This document shows, in pieces, positions 10,294-20,101 of a stretch of DNA of 64,000 bases (position 1 is its first letter; the number at the start of each line of letters is the position of its first letter). Both the position numbers and the translations under genes were made by a program. Below the pieces are notes generated by a model. It was not told the DNA's origin and ran no database searches. It worked only from the letters and a program-made list of their open reading frames with translations. The stretch spans positions 1,116,001-1,180,000 of the forward strand of contig CP038134.1 in assembly GCA_004519485.1 (NCBI GenBank), given 5' to 3'. The stretch comes from Nannochloropsis oceanica. Taxonomy: Eukaryota; Sar; Eustigmatophyceae; Eustigmatales; Monodopsidaceae.

Positions 10294-12155
10294 ATGCACG
10301 GCCGGACCTCCTTTTTCGTCGCCGCCTTGGCAAGCTCCAGCTTGCTGCTGGCTGCCCAATCCTTTGTCATGCCCTCGGCCCCTGTGAGTCGTTCCCCCGC
10401 CGGCATAGCTGGTACGTAGCGTTAAGGGTGGTCGGACGGAGGTGTCCATTAAAAGGTGTGCAGATTTCGATAGAAAGCCATATTCGTATTCCAGTCATTT
10501 CCTATTCTTTTTCCCCCCACTTCTCTCAGTGCGTGTGACTCGTGTCGTTTCCCTTGCCTAGTCAGACGACCCCCCTACTCACCCTCTGCTCCCCCCCCCC
10601 CCCTACCCTTCAGCCCGCCGCCCCTTGGCGATCGGTACCAGCAACAGAAGAGGTGCCCCCTTGGCTGCGTTCTTCGACCCTCAAGTCGCTCAAGACGCCC
10701 TTTCCTCCATCCTCCTCCTCGCGGGTAGGTCTGACCACGTGCCATGCTTCCTCTTCTCCCACCCTCCTTCCCACCCTCCCTCCCTCCCTCCCTCCCTCCC
10801 TCCCTCCCTCCCTCCCTCCCTCCCTCCCTCCCTTACTCTTTCTAACCCATGCTTCCATCTTCTCCACCTCCTCAGATGATGCCGTGGCTGGCTCCGTCAC
10901 CGACGCTGTGGCCGACGCCCCCTCCACCTACAGCAAGTACTCGTACTACACTACGCTAGGCCTGTACGCGCTCTCCTTTCCCGGCCTCATCTCCCTTGTC
11001 ACACGCTCCGTAAAGAGTAAGGACGTCCGTCGTACCTTCGAGGCACCGGGGCCCAATGCTAAGGAGGGAAAGGGGAAGGAGCTGAAGGTGGTGGCGGGGG
11101 AGGTGATGGCATATTTCTTGAGCCAAAACTATCAGGTAAAGGAGGGAAGGAAGGAAGGAGGGAGGGAGGAAGGGAGGAAGGGAGGAAGGGAGGGAGAGAG
11201 GGAGAGAGGGAGAGAGGGAGAGAGGGAGAGAGGGAGAGAGGGAGAGAGAGAGGGAGAGAGGGAGGGAGGGAGGGAGGGAGGGATAAAGGACATTTTGGCA
11301 AACGTCGACATTCTGCATTTTCCCCTCCCATCCTCTGTATTTTTGCATTTTCCCCTCTCATCCTATGTATTTCTGCATTTTTACCTCCCATCCTCTGTCC
11401 CTCCCTCCTTCCCCTCTTCCGCAGATTTCGGAGAATAAGGGGAGCGCCGTCACGTTCAAGGGCGTGGTGGGGAAGAGCAAGAGCCAGGCTTTTTTCCTCA
11501 CCTTCTGCACCTTTATGGGCCTCATCTCCCTAGCCCTCGTCTTGTCCATCCAGTTCCAGGAGATTGGAGAAAAGTGGTTTTATATTACCCTCGCCTCTCC
11601 ATACGCGTGAGTGCCCTCCCTCCCTCCCTCCCTCCTTCCGTTCGTCCCTCCCTCCCTTCCTCCCTCGTCTTGCTGGCTGACGTTTCACCTTCTCCTAACC
11701 CTCCCCCCCTCCTTCCTCCTCCCATTCCTCCCCCCTTTGCTCTTCTCTTTAATCCCTAGGGGCGTGTTTTACTGGCAGCGTGCTGCGCGAGAGGACACTG
11801 TCACGGTCTCCCTCGAGACACCCGACGATGTAGGGAGGGAGGGAGGGAGGGAGGGAGGGAAGGAGGGGGGGAGGGAGGGAGGGACCGGGGACAGAAGGAA
11901 TGAGGGGAGGGAGAAGGCGGGGCTAAGAGGCTCACTCTGTCTAGGGTGATACGAAAATCCTTCATCCACCCACTTTCCCTCCCTCTCTCATCCCCTCCCT
12001 CCCTCCCTCCCTCCCTCCCTCCCTCCCTCCAGACCGAGGAAGTGACCAACATCGTGGCCGTAGGGAACAAGGAGGAGCTAGAGCGGATGGCCACCACCCT
12101 CAACTACGGAGAGAAGGGGATGGTCCGCGTACAGGGCATTTTCGAGTCGACTTAA
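10294..12155 (+). CDS. CCB1-like plastid factor for cytochrome b6 haem attachment
   Basis: Six exons: 10294-10411, 10614-10724, 10876-11135, 11425-11606, 11760-11829, 12033-12155; 287 residues. The first ~40 residues are a signal peptide followed by AQSFVMP, the aromatic/proline junction typical of bipartite plastid targeting in stramenopiles. The mature part has a hydrophobic segment (TLGLYALSFPGLISLV), a soluble stretch, then a double hydrophobic stretch (AFFLTFCTFMGLISLALVLS and WFYITLASPYAGVFYW) and a soluble C-terminal domain. This layout matches my memory of CCB1, the thylakoid protein of the CCB pathway that attaches haem ci to cytochrome b6. The family call is from memory and less sure than the plastid location. 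Introns 2 and 4 contain CTAAC branch-site-like motifs. Introns 3 and 5 have GGGA 5' arms and CCCT 3' arms; intron 5 carries the shared 83-bp core. Confidence 0.65.
11311..11398 (+). repeat. Three tandem copies of a 30-bp unit in CCB1 intron 3
   Basis: Units start at 11311, 11341 and 11371 with the pattern TTYTGCATTTTCCCCTCYCA and a following TCCTMTGTATT, so the period is exactly 30 bases with a few substitutions. They lie between the GGGA and CCCT arms of the intron. Confidence 0.85.
11897..11979 (+). repeat. Shared intron core, copy A (CCB1 intron 5)
   Basis: This 83-base non-repetitive core lies in intron 5 of the CCB1-like gene (11830-12032). I see no mismatch with the reverse complement of 13170-13252 in an intron of the convergent acyltransferase gene. 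The match continues into the flanking CCCT tract. Relative to transcription both copies read in the same direction. Confidence 0.9.
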
Positions 12156-12655
12156 AAGGGAAAAAAATCTATGATAATGACGGGAAACAAATGATAACGA
12201 ACGAACGAGGCTCGAGGGATGGGGACAGGGAGGAGAAGAGCGAGACTGCAAAGAATGAAACGGTTTGTGATTTTGGATGACGTTTACTTGAGCAAGAGAA
12301 GGGAAAGGCAGCTGCTGCTGTTGCGGCTGTTGCGGCTGTTGCGGCTGTTACTGCAGTTGCGGCTCTTATGGAGACGACTTTCCTCTTTATCTTCATCCTC
12401 TCCCCCTTCTGTTTCTTTTCTTTCTGGTCCTCCTTATCCTTCATCATTTTTCACTCCGTCTTGTTGGTGCTCTCGTTATGTTGTTTATATGTCGCGGTGT
12501 CAAATCTTCCCTCAGATAGATCTCCTCCTCAGGAAGGGAAGCCCTGTACTATTTAAAATCCTGGTGGATCCTTCCCACTCCCTCCCTCCCTCCCTCCCTC
12601 CTCCCTCCTTCCCACTCCCTCCCTCCCTCCCTCCCTCCTCCCTCCCTCTCTCCCT
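12156..12655. other. Convergent 3' region between CCB1-like and MBOAT genes
   Basis: No gene. Contains a 9-bp tandem repeat (TTGCGGCTG, about 3-4 copies, 12317-12365) and CCCT tracts at about 12578-12650 that abut the acyltransferase stop codon. Confidence 0.5.
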
Positions 12656-15600
12656 CTACGCCTTCTTCCCCGCCTCCTTCTTTGGAGAGGGCAGCACGGA
12701 CGTGAGTGCAAAGGCAGCCGCGGTCGCGAGGTGACCCCAGTAGTGCGAGCTCTTCCACACGGCCATCGCTCGGTCCCAGGCCAGGACCTGAGGGAGGGAG
12801 GGAGGGAGGGAGGGAGGGAGGAAGGGAGGGTGGGATTGGCGGGGAAATGAGCCTTCTGGATGGGCAAAGAAGAGGAAGTAAACTACCAGTAAAAAAGGCC
12901 AGGCTACCTTGCCCTCCCTCCCTCCCTCCCTCCCTCCCTCCCTCCCTCCCTCCCTCCCCACCTGGAAGACGATCGAGAAGTAATTGATGTAGGCGGAGAA
13001 GACGACGATGCAGAGCAGGTGATAGAGGGTGGGGATGGAGGAGGTGAAGTAAGGGGACACCTTCTTCTGCCACGCCCGCTGCACGGTCTGCACGAGCGCG
13101 ATGGAGAAGAAGAAGAGATAGTAGCTACAGGGAGGGAGGGAGGGAGGGAGGGAGGGAGGGAGGGAGGGAGGGAAAGTGGGTGGATGAAGGATTTTCGTAT
13201 CACCCTAGACAGAGTGAGCCTCTTAGCCCCGCCTTCTCCCTCCCCTCATTCCCTCCCTCCCTCCCTCCCTCCCTCCCTCCTTCCCTCCCTCCCTCCCTCC
13301 CTCCCTCCCTCCCTCCCTCCCTCCCTCCCTCCCTCCCTCCCCCCCCTCCCTCCCTCCCTCCCTCCCTCCCTCCCTCTCTCCGTCCCTACCCCGGGTAAAA
13401 ACCATGCCAGAAGGCGGAGACGAAGTAGGTGATGAGGAGCGACTCGCTGTTGCGGAAATAGACGTATCGCTGCAGCCATTTTTGGGTGCCTGCGGGGGGA
13501 GGGAGGGAGGGAGGGAGGGAGGGAGGGTCGGGGTAGATGTCGGATGACAAGAAGGTATGACGATGAAATGAAGGAGGGAGGGAGGGAGGGAGAGCGGAAG
13601 GGAGGGAGGGAGGAAGGGAGGGCAGGTCTCGGGATGTATCCAGAGCTCCTCCTGACCTTTGTTCCAGGCCTTGGAGGCCTCGGCGGTATTAGTGGCGGTC
13701 TCGAAGCCTAATATGTCCATATTAGAAATACCGTTCCACCCCTTCACCGATCCATCCTCAGTGTAGCCTGGAGGGAAAGAGGCAGGGAGGGAGAAAGGGA
13801 GGGAGGGAGGGAGGCTAGGTGAGAGAAGGGAGGGAGGGAGGGAGGGAGGGAAGGAAGGAGGGAAGGGTGGACGTACCTTCAAAACCGAAGCCGGCCACGA
13901 CACACGATCCTTCCGCCACCTGTTCATTTTTAGTGAGGATGAGAGAAAGACATGAAGAGGAGGAAGGGAGGGAGGAAAGGAGGGAGGGGGGGAGGAGGAG
14001 ATACCTTCCAAGCGAAGTAGTACTTCATTCGGCAGAAGAAGAGGGCGATGAGAGTGAAGAGCCAGCGCTCGAAGAAGGGCATGGCCAGGACTTGGGGCAA
14101 GGTAGGGGGCAAGGAAGGAAGAGGGAGGGAGGGAGGGAGGGAGGGAGGGAGGTGAGCATGTTTAGAGAGGAAGGCATTGTGGGAGGGAGGGAGGAAGGGA
14201 CTGACCTTCCTTGGAGAGGACATTGCCGAGGCTGAACTTGGCCGAGCCGACGAGGTGGAGGGCCAGGCACAGGACGCCCTGCGTACGAGAAACATCAGGG
14301 GGCAAAATGAAGAAAAAGAGAGGAGGCAGAAACATCAGGGGGCAGAATTTAGAGATAGAGAGAGGTAGGGAGGATGTGGACTAACAAAAGAAGGAAGGGT
14401 GTCAGCACCTCCCTCCCTCCCTCTCTCCCTCGTCATCCTACCTGTAGCAGACGCCACAACGCAGCCAGCAACGAGGAGGGCGCCCCACCCTCCTTCCCTC
14501 CCTTCTTCCCTCCCTTCTTGGCAAAGGCCGAGCCGTCGATGACTGAGGCGTAGTCTGAGTACTCGAATGCCGGGCCTGGAGGGAGGGAGGGAAGGAGGGA
14601 GGGAGGGAGGGAGGGTGGATGACTGAAGTGATCGAAGCGCGGTCTTCATACGCGGGGTCGGGGCTTGCAGAAAGGAGGGAGAGAGGGAGGGAGGGAGGGC
14701 GGACGTACCTGCCAAAAAGGTGGAGAAGGAGTAGACGTAGCCGAAAAAGGCCAAGGGGGAGGGGATGGAGGTGATGGCGTAGCGGAGCCGCTCCTTAAAT
14801 ACCCGGATCTTGAGCTTGTTCTCCTGAGGGAGGGGGGGAGGCGGGAAGCGAAGGAGGAAGGGAGGGAGGGAGGGAAGCAGGAAAGACGACCAATCAAAAC
14901 CTGAGCAGCTTCCCAGCTGAAACTCTTATTGTACGTCATTCTCCCCCCCTCCCTCCCTCCCTCCCTCCCTCCCTCCCTCCCTCCCTCCCCACCTGGGGCT
15001 TGGAGATGGTGTCGAGGTCCACCACGCCGTCATAAACGTTGTAGGCAAACGAGGAAAGCTTGATGGTCAAGATCATCTGTGGACCAGTGAAGTCCTGGAG
15101 AGAAGGAGGGAGGGAGGGAGGGAGGGAGGGAAGGAGGGAGGGAGGGAAGGAGGGAAGGAGGGAAGGAGGGAAGGAGGAATGGCCAGTAAACGAGGAGAGC
15201 TTGATCGTCAGGATCATGTGGAGAGAGAGAAGGAGGAAAGAAGAGATATGGAAGGGTAAGGAAAGTGTCGGGTGTCTCGGTGCAAAAGGAGATTTTGAAG
15301 TGAGCTTCCGCCCGCCCTGCCCTCCTCCCTCCCTCCCTCCCTTCCTCCCTCCCTCCCTCCCTACCAGCGACCAGCCCAAGTAGTCTACGTAGAGGCGGTA
15401 CAGGTGGCTGACACTCATGTACGTCATGGTGAAGAGGAAGACAAGCGTAGCGATATGCTTCCGGGGGCCGAAACAGACTATGAGGTACGACACAGCCGAG
15501 GAGAGGAACGAATGCACCCACTGAGGGAGAAGGGAGGGAGGGCGGAAGGGGACGGTTGGAAGATCGAACGGCTGCTAGCTACATACACGCATGATGAATT

Positions 15601-16174
15601 AATCTCAATATTCAACATCTGTTGCTCCCCTTTCCCTCCCTTCCCCCCTTCCCATCCCTCCTCCCTCCCTCCCTCCCTCGACCGCTCCCTACCTGGTTGC
15701 CAAAAATCTCCTGCGCGTACCACAAGCCCACCACCAAGGAGAAGGCATGCTTAGCGTTGGCCGATGGTAAGATATTAAGGATGCCTGACAGCGGGTAGGC
15801 AAGGAACATGGCCAGTACATACTACAGTGGGTGTGGGGGAAGCAGGGAGAGAGGGAGGGAGGGAGGGAGAAAGGATAGATGAGCGAGATCGCCTTGAACG
15901 TTCAGAGGCCCTCCACGTAGTACTATATTTGCAAATAAGCACAAATTAATCACCAAAGCCTCCTTACATGAATCCGTTCCCCCCTCCCTCCCTCCTCCGT
16001 TACGTCTCACTTCCTCACCTTGAGCATGCCGATCTCGAAGCCCAGGGTCGCCCCCAAGGGTGCCAGTGCCTCGTCCATACCAGGCACAGTCAGGTAGACC
16101 GTCTTATCCGCTAATGGCACCCAGCTTCCGAAGAAGGACACCAAGGCATCGAGGTGCTTCTCGTGGAACGTCAT
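12656..16174 (-). CDS. MBOAT lysophospholipid acyltransferase (LPCAT/LPLAT type)
   Basis: Thirteen exons, complement of 16019-16174, 15693-15821, 15365-15520, 14993-15094, 14709-14823, 14442-14575, 14206-14278, 14005-14090, 13877-13919, 13657-13767, 13390-13489, 12962-13124, 12656-12787; all frames join, giving 499 residues, normal for the family. MBOAT enzymes move acyl groups from acyl-CoA to lysophospholipids in the ER membrane (Lands cycle). Signatures: MTYMSVSHLYRLYVDYLGW, MILTIKLSSFAYNVYDG, WNGISNMDILGFET, WNKGTQKWLQRYVYFR, and the catalytic-His segment SAFWHGFYPGYY. The last exon ends in a Lys-rich tail (KKEAGKKA), which may act as an ER-retention signal. Exon 6 carries a coding GGGA tract (KKGGKKGGKEGG). 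Several introns have GGGA at the donor side and CCCT at the acceptor side. Intron 11 holds the 83-bp shared core and intron 3 an exon-4 echo. Start ATG at 16174 is the first in frame. Confidence 0.93.
13170..13252 (-). repeat. Shared intron core, copy B (MBOAT intron 11)
   Basis: Reverse complement of 11897-11979 with no mismatch that I can find, inside intron 11 (13125-13389) of the acyltransferase gene. It is flanked on the donor side by about 130 bases of GGGA repeat and on the acceptor side by CCCT repeat. Both host introns begin with GTAGGG. Confidence 0.9.
15185..15226 (-). repeat. Decayed partial duplicate of exon 4 inside MBOAT intron 3
   Basis: In transcript sense, this stretch repeats about 40 bases of exon 4 (15042-15083, encoding MILTIKLSSF) with only a few substitutions and one gap. 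The exon-like frame stays open, but I see no clear acceptor beside it. It lies between the GGGA and CCCT arms of intron 3, about 90 bases before the real exon 4. Confidence 0.75.
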
Positions 16175-16876
16175 GGCTCCTTTTTGGGGGGGGGAGAGGA
16201 GAAGGAGTCATTGGAGGGAAGAGAGGGTTGAGTGGAGCGTGATTGAGAAGAAGGGTGGCTAGGCCTGTGGCAGCAAGTAAAATTAAGGTAGAAGGGGCAA
16301 ATGGGGTGAAAGAATTTCGAGCACGCTCACATAAAATGCGCGATGGACTGATGCCTCGAGTCAAGCGGATGGGTGAAGCTAGATTCCCCCTAGTCGGGCT
16401 TGGACAACCATCACTTGATGTTGCAACACCGCCCCCCCAAATAGCAAGCAGCTTCTTGCACCAGACGCTGTGCGTGACATTGTGTTTAGGTACATGCCCT
16501 GCTACAGCCTAAAAGAGCACTGCAAGGCATGACACATGTTGAGTCTTAAGTACGCACCGCATGTCCGACCTTCAAGGGCAATCAAGAAAGAAGCAGCAGC
16601 ACGCCAACCCGCGAGCCATCGAAGAGGCAAACGGCGATGGAGGGGCACCATCGTTCCTCATGTTTTTTTCATTTACCCGAGAAACAATGTACAAAGACAA
16701 GGAACAAAGAAACAATACAGCTAGAGTAAACCTTCCGCATGTTTTCATTTCAATCCTTCATTTTAAATCGTCAAAACCGATACGTATTCAACACAGCCCC
16801 TCCCCTACCCCTCCACGCCCTCCTACCTATACACGTTTTTAAAAAAATATGTACATGCGTCCCTTTCTACGCCCTC
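16175..16876. other. Spacer between MBOAT 5' end and MFS 3' end
   Basis: No gene seen. It should contain the acyltransferase promoter (right of 16174) and the MFS gene 3' UTR. No GGGA/CCCT tract of note; a short G run lies at 16185-16193. Confidence 0.4.
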
Positions 16877-19216
16877 TCACTCATCCGTTTCCGTCATTTT
16901 CCTTCCATAAGAAGGAGGGGAGAGCTCCTCTTGCTGCCGCTGCTGCTGGTAGTGTCCTCGTCCTCCTTCTCCTCCCGCGCGTCCTCCCTCTCCACGGCGG
17001 CTTTCCTCGGGCGTGGCTGGAAAGGAGGAGTAGCTACAGGTCAAGGGGGGGGAGTGAGAGGAGGAGGGAGCAAGAAGGAAGGAGGAAGGAGAGGGGGCAG
17101 GATGGGGAGGAGGAGCGACGAGGAGGGAGTTGGAGGTGGAGGAGGAAAAGGAAGGGGAGGGAGGAGTGGAGGAGTAGGAAGAGAAGTGCACTAAAGAGAG
17201 CTTCTGTTGATGAGAATGTGGTGAGAGGGAAAATTGACAGAGAGTGAGAGAGAAAGAGTGGGCAAGTGAGAGAGTGTGAGAGTATGGGGGTGTGAGAGTT
17301 ATCAAAGACAGTCAAAGACTTTTGCCAACCCACTATACAGAAGAGTGGCAAGACATTTATTGCCTCCAAGCAGATATCTAGAGCCCTTCCCCCCTTCCTT
17401 CTCTCCCTCCTTCCCTCTCTCGTTCCCCCCTTCGCTTACGTGGCGTGGATCTCGGTGGTGCGTCCACGGCATGGTGCCCGACATGTCCATCACCACCAGG
17501 CACACGGCGTAGGCCCCTAAGGCCAGCCCCAACGAAAATGAAGCCCATCGAAAGCCTGAGGAAGGGTAGGAGGGAGGGAAGGAAGAAGGGAGGGTCGGAA
17601 GTGTCGTGGTCTTTATCAAGGCAAGATACCCGGCGTAGAATTTTTAGATCAGGCCCAAGAAGAAGGGAGGGAGGGAGGGAGGGAGGGAGGGAGGGAGGGA
17701 AGGGCGTAGTTACCGAGGAGTTCAGTCAACCCCCCCCCGATGAGCGGCCCGACCACCTCCCCCGCCGGTACACAGACGTTGCTGAAGATCGAGGCCACTG
17801 GAAATATGTAGAGAGAGTGTGTGTGAGATAGACGTCTCGATAGAGTGTGGAATATATAGAGTGTGAGTATGTGTGAGAGAGAGGGCGAGGAGGCACATAC
17901 ACATTGCCAAAAGCTAATTGATGCCTGATCCCTCGTTCCTCCCTCCCTCGCTCTCCCCTCCCCTCCCTCGCTCCCTCGCTCCATCGCTCCCTCGCTCCCT
18001 CGCTCCCTCCTTACCTATATCCGTGGTGCCTGGACCTGCGACGTGCTTCATATCAGGAAGGGTGGTGATGGTGCCCAACGCCGAACCGACTCCCATGAGG
18101 CCCAGCGCCAACACCTGAGGAGGGAGGGAGGGAGGGAGGGAGGGAGGGAGGAGGGATCAGACATTAATGAGGGCTAGGACAAAGAAAAAGAAAGCGAGAG
18201 GAAAGGAGGAGGGGAAGAGGATGGACCGAAATCGACTCAACAATAAAGGCGATGTCGCAGGGCCCTCCATCAGTGATGTAAACATCTTCCTCCCTCCCTC
18301 CCTACCTGCATAGTCCAGGTAAAACCCGAGGGGAGATTGCTAGGGAGGAGGGGCATTGGACCCAGAAAGACGAGGGAAATGGAGAAGAGGACGAAGCCTG
18401 GAAGAAGGGAGGGAGGGAGGGAGGGAGGGAGGGAGGGAGGGAGGGAGGGGGGGAGAAGGAGAGGCGAAATAAGCTCCGAGAGGAGGAGGAGGAAGGAAGG
18501 GAGGGAGAGAGGGAGGGAGAAAGGGAGGGAGGGAGGCCTGTGATCGAGGCCTGTGATCACCAACCATCGGGAGGGGCAGTGTCGTAACGGAGGGAGGGAG
18601 AGAGGGAGGGAGGGAGGGAGGGAGGGAGGGAGGGGATGTTGTACCTATGAAGAGAATGGGTCTGTATCCGATCTTCTCCCCGAGCCATCCGCCCAGAGGG
18701 GCAGCGATGATGTATGTGATGGAAGGGATACCCATCAAGACACCCGAGAGGGACGTGGAGACCTGAGGGAGGGAGGGAAGGAGGGAAGGAGGGAGGAGCG
18801 AAAAGGGATATATGAGTGAAGGAATTTGATAGGAAGGGAGGGAGGGAGGGAGGGAGGGAGGGCGGGAAGGAGGGTGCATTCCCGTGCTTACGTTGAGTGT
18901 GGTCATGAGGTGCTCGGAGAGAACGGGCTCGACGAAGGAGAAGCCGCTGGTGGCCAGGGTAGTGCCCAAGGCGATGTAGAAGAAGGGGAAAGAGACGACC
19001 TGACGGGGGAGGGGGGAGGGAGGGAGGGAGGGAGGGAGGGAGGGAGGAAGAAAGGGAGGGGGAGAGACGAATCAGTAGAGAAGGAAGCAGTGGATGGAGG
19101 GGGAAAGGGAGGGAGGGAGGGAGGAAGGAAGGGAGGGAGGAAGGGAGGGGAGGGTATTTAATTCACCTGCCGCCAAGACGGATCCGTGCTGATCTCGTTC
19201 GTCATCACCGACTCCA

Positions 19217-19262
<46 letters not shown>

Positions 19263-19811
19263 CCCTGTGTGCTGGAGCATGGCCAGGTGTTCCTCCCCGT
19301 CCTCCCCGCGGTCGACTGTTATTCCCAGGGAGGGAGGGAAGGAGGGAGGGAAGGAGGAGAGAAATGACGTGTCATCGCGGAGGAGGTATGGAATTACGAA
19401 GCGAAAGAAAGAGAAGAGGAAAAGAGAAAGGGAATGAAAGAGGTGAAGGAAGAACAAAGAGAGAGGAAGAAAGGGAGAGAAGGAGGACAAGAAAGAGAAA
19501 GGGGAGGGAGGGACGAGGGGATTGAGTTGAGGCAATCATCGCTCTCTCCATAAATTCATACACTTTACTATTACAACGCACCTCCTTCGTCCAATTTCCT
19601 CTGTCGCTGCATGCCCATCCACCTCGCCTTCCTCCTCGCCTTCCTCCTCTCCCTCTCCTCGTCCTCCTTGGTCGTGGTGTACAGGGGGTGGAAGTAACGA
19701 CCATCGCTCAAGCCCACAGGCGGTTGCTCTCCCTCCCTCCCTCCCTCCCTCCCTCCCCCTTCCTCCTCATCCAACCCCAGAGTAAGGGCAGGGCTGTCGT
19801 TGTCGTTACAG
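16877..19811 (-). CDS. MFS transporter, C-terminal half (5' part lost in assembly gap)
   Basis: Nine visible exons, complement of 19582-19811, 19167-19315, 18892-18999, 18645-18762, 18306-18397, 18015-18114, 17714-17797, 17440-17555, 16877-17203, all frame-consistent. They encode a hydrophilic acidic loop (an ED repeat from a GAGGAC run at ~19219-19262) and then six hydrophobic segments: SFPFFYIALGTTLATSGFSF, LSGVLMGIPSITYIIAAPLG plus the loop GGWLGEKIGYRP, FVLFSISLVFLG, VLALGLMGVGSALGTITTL, GEVVGPLIGGGLTELLG, and WASFSLGLALGAYAVCLVV. This is TM7-12 of a major facilitator, with a vesicular-amine-transporter flavour (PLIGGG..ELLGFRW). TM1-6 must lie upstream. The visible frame is closed by a stop at the gap edge, and the first visible exon appears to start at the CAG acceptor ending at 19812. 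The last exon (Ser/Pro-rich tail) is the least certain. The substrate is unknown. Confidence 0.75.
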
Positions 19812-19841
19812 CTGTGGCAATCATTATGGTTGTATGATTAG

Positions 19842-19941
19842 NNNNNNNNNNNNNNNNNNNNNNNNNNNNNNNNNNNNNNNNNNNNNNNNNNNNNNNNNNN
19901 NNNNNNNNNNNNNNNNNNNNNNNNNNNNNNNNNNNNNNNNN
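19842..19941. other. Assembly gap (100 N)
   Basis: Exactly 100 N. That round number usually marks a gap of unknown size. The missing N-terminal half of the MFS gene should lie here, so the true gap is probably larger. Confidence 0.99.
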
Positions 19942-20101
19942 TTCTTCACCTCCGGCTTGGAGTGTGCGCGCCCTCTCGTCTTGTCACGTTCTCTGTTGAC
20001 GAAGGAAGACCACCATCATTATCAGAAGGAGTCTCGCCAAGTCAAGGCCTTAATACTCCTCTCAACGACCAGAAACAACCAGCAGTGGTACTGAGATAAC
20101 A

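Noticed and set aside
13019-14011. Long frames rich in GREGG or PSLPP on both strands
   Set aside because: They are translations of (GGGA)n/(CCCT)n tracts, which stay open in most frames; the true exons here are the spliced acyltransferase exons.
12780-15360. Regular GGGA repeats considered as a CRISPR array or satellite array
   Set aside because: Units are four bases with no spacers, interrupted by spliced exons; they are intronic simple repeats.
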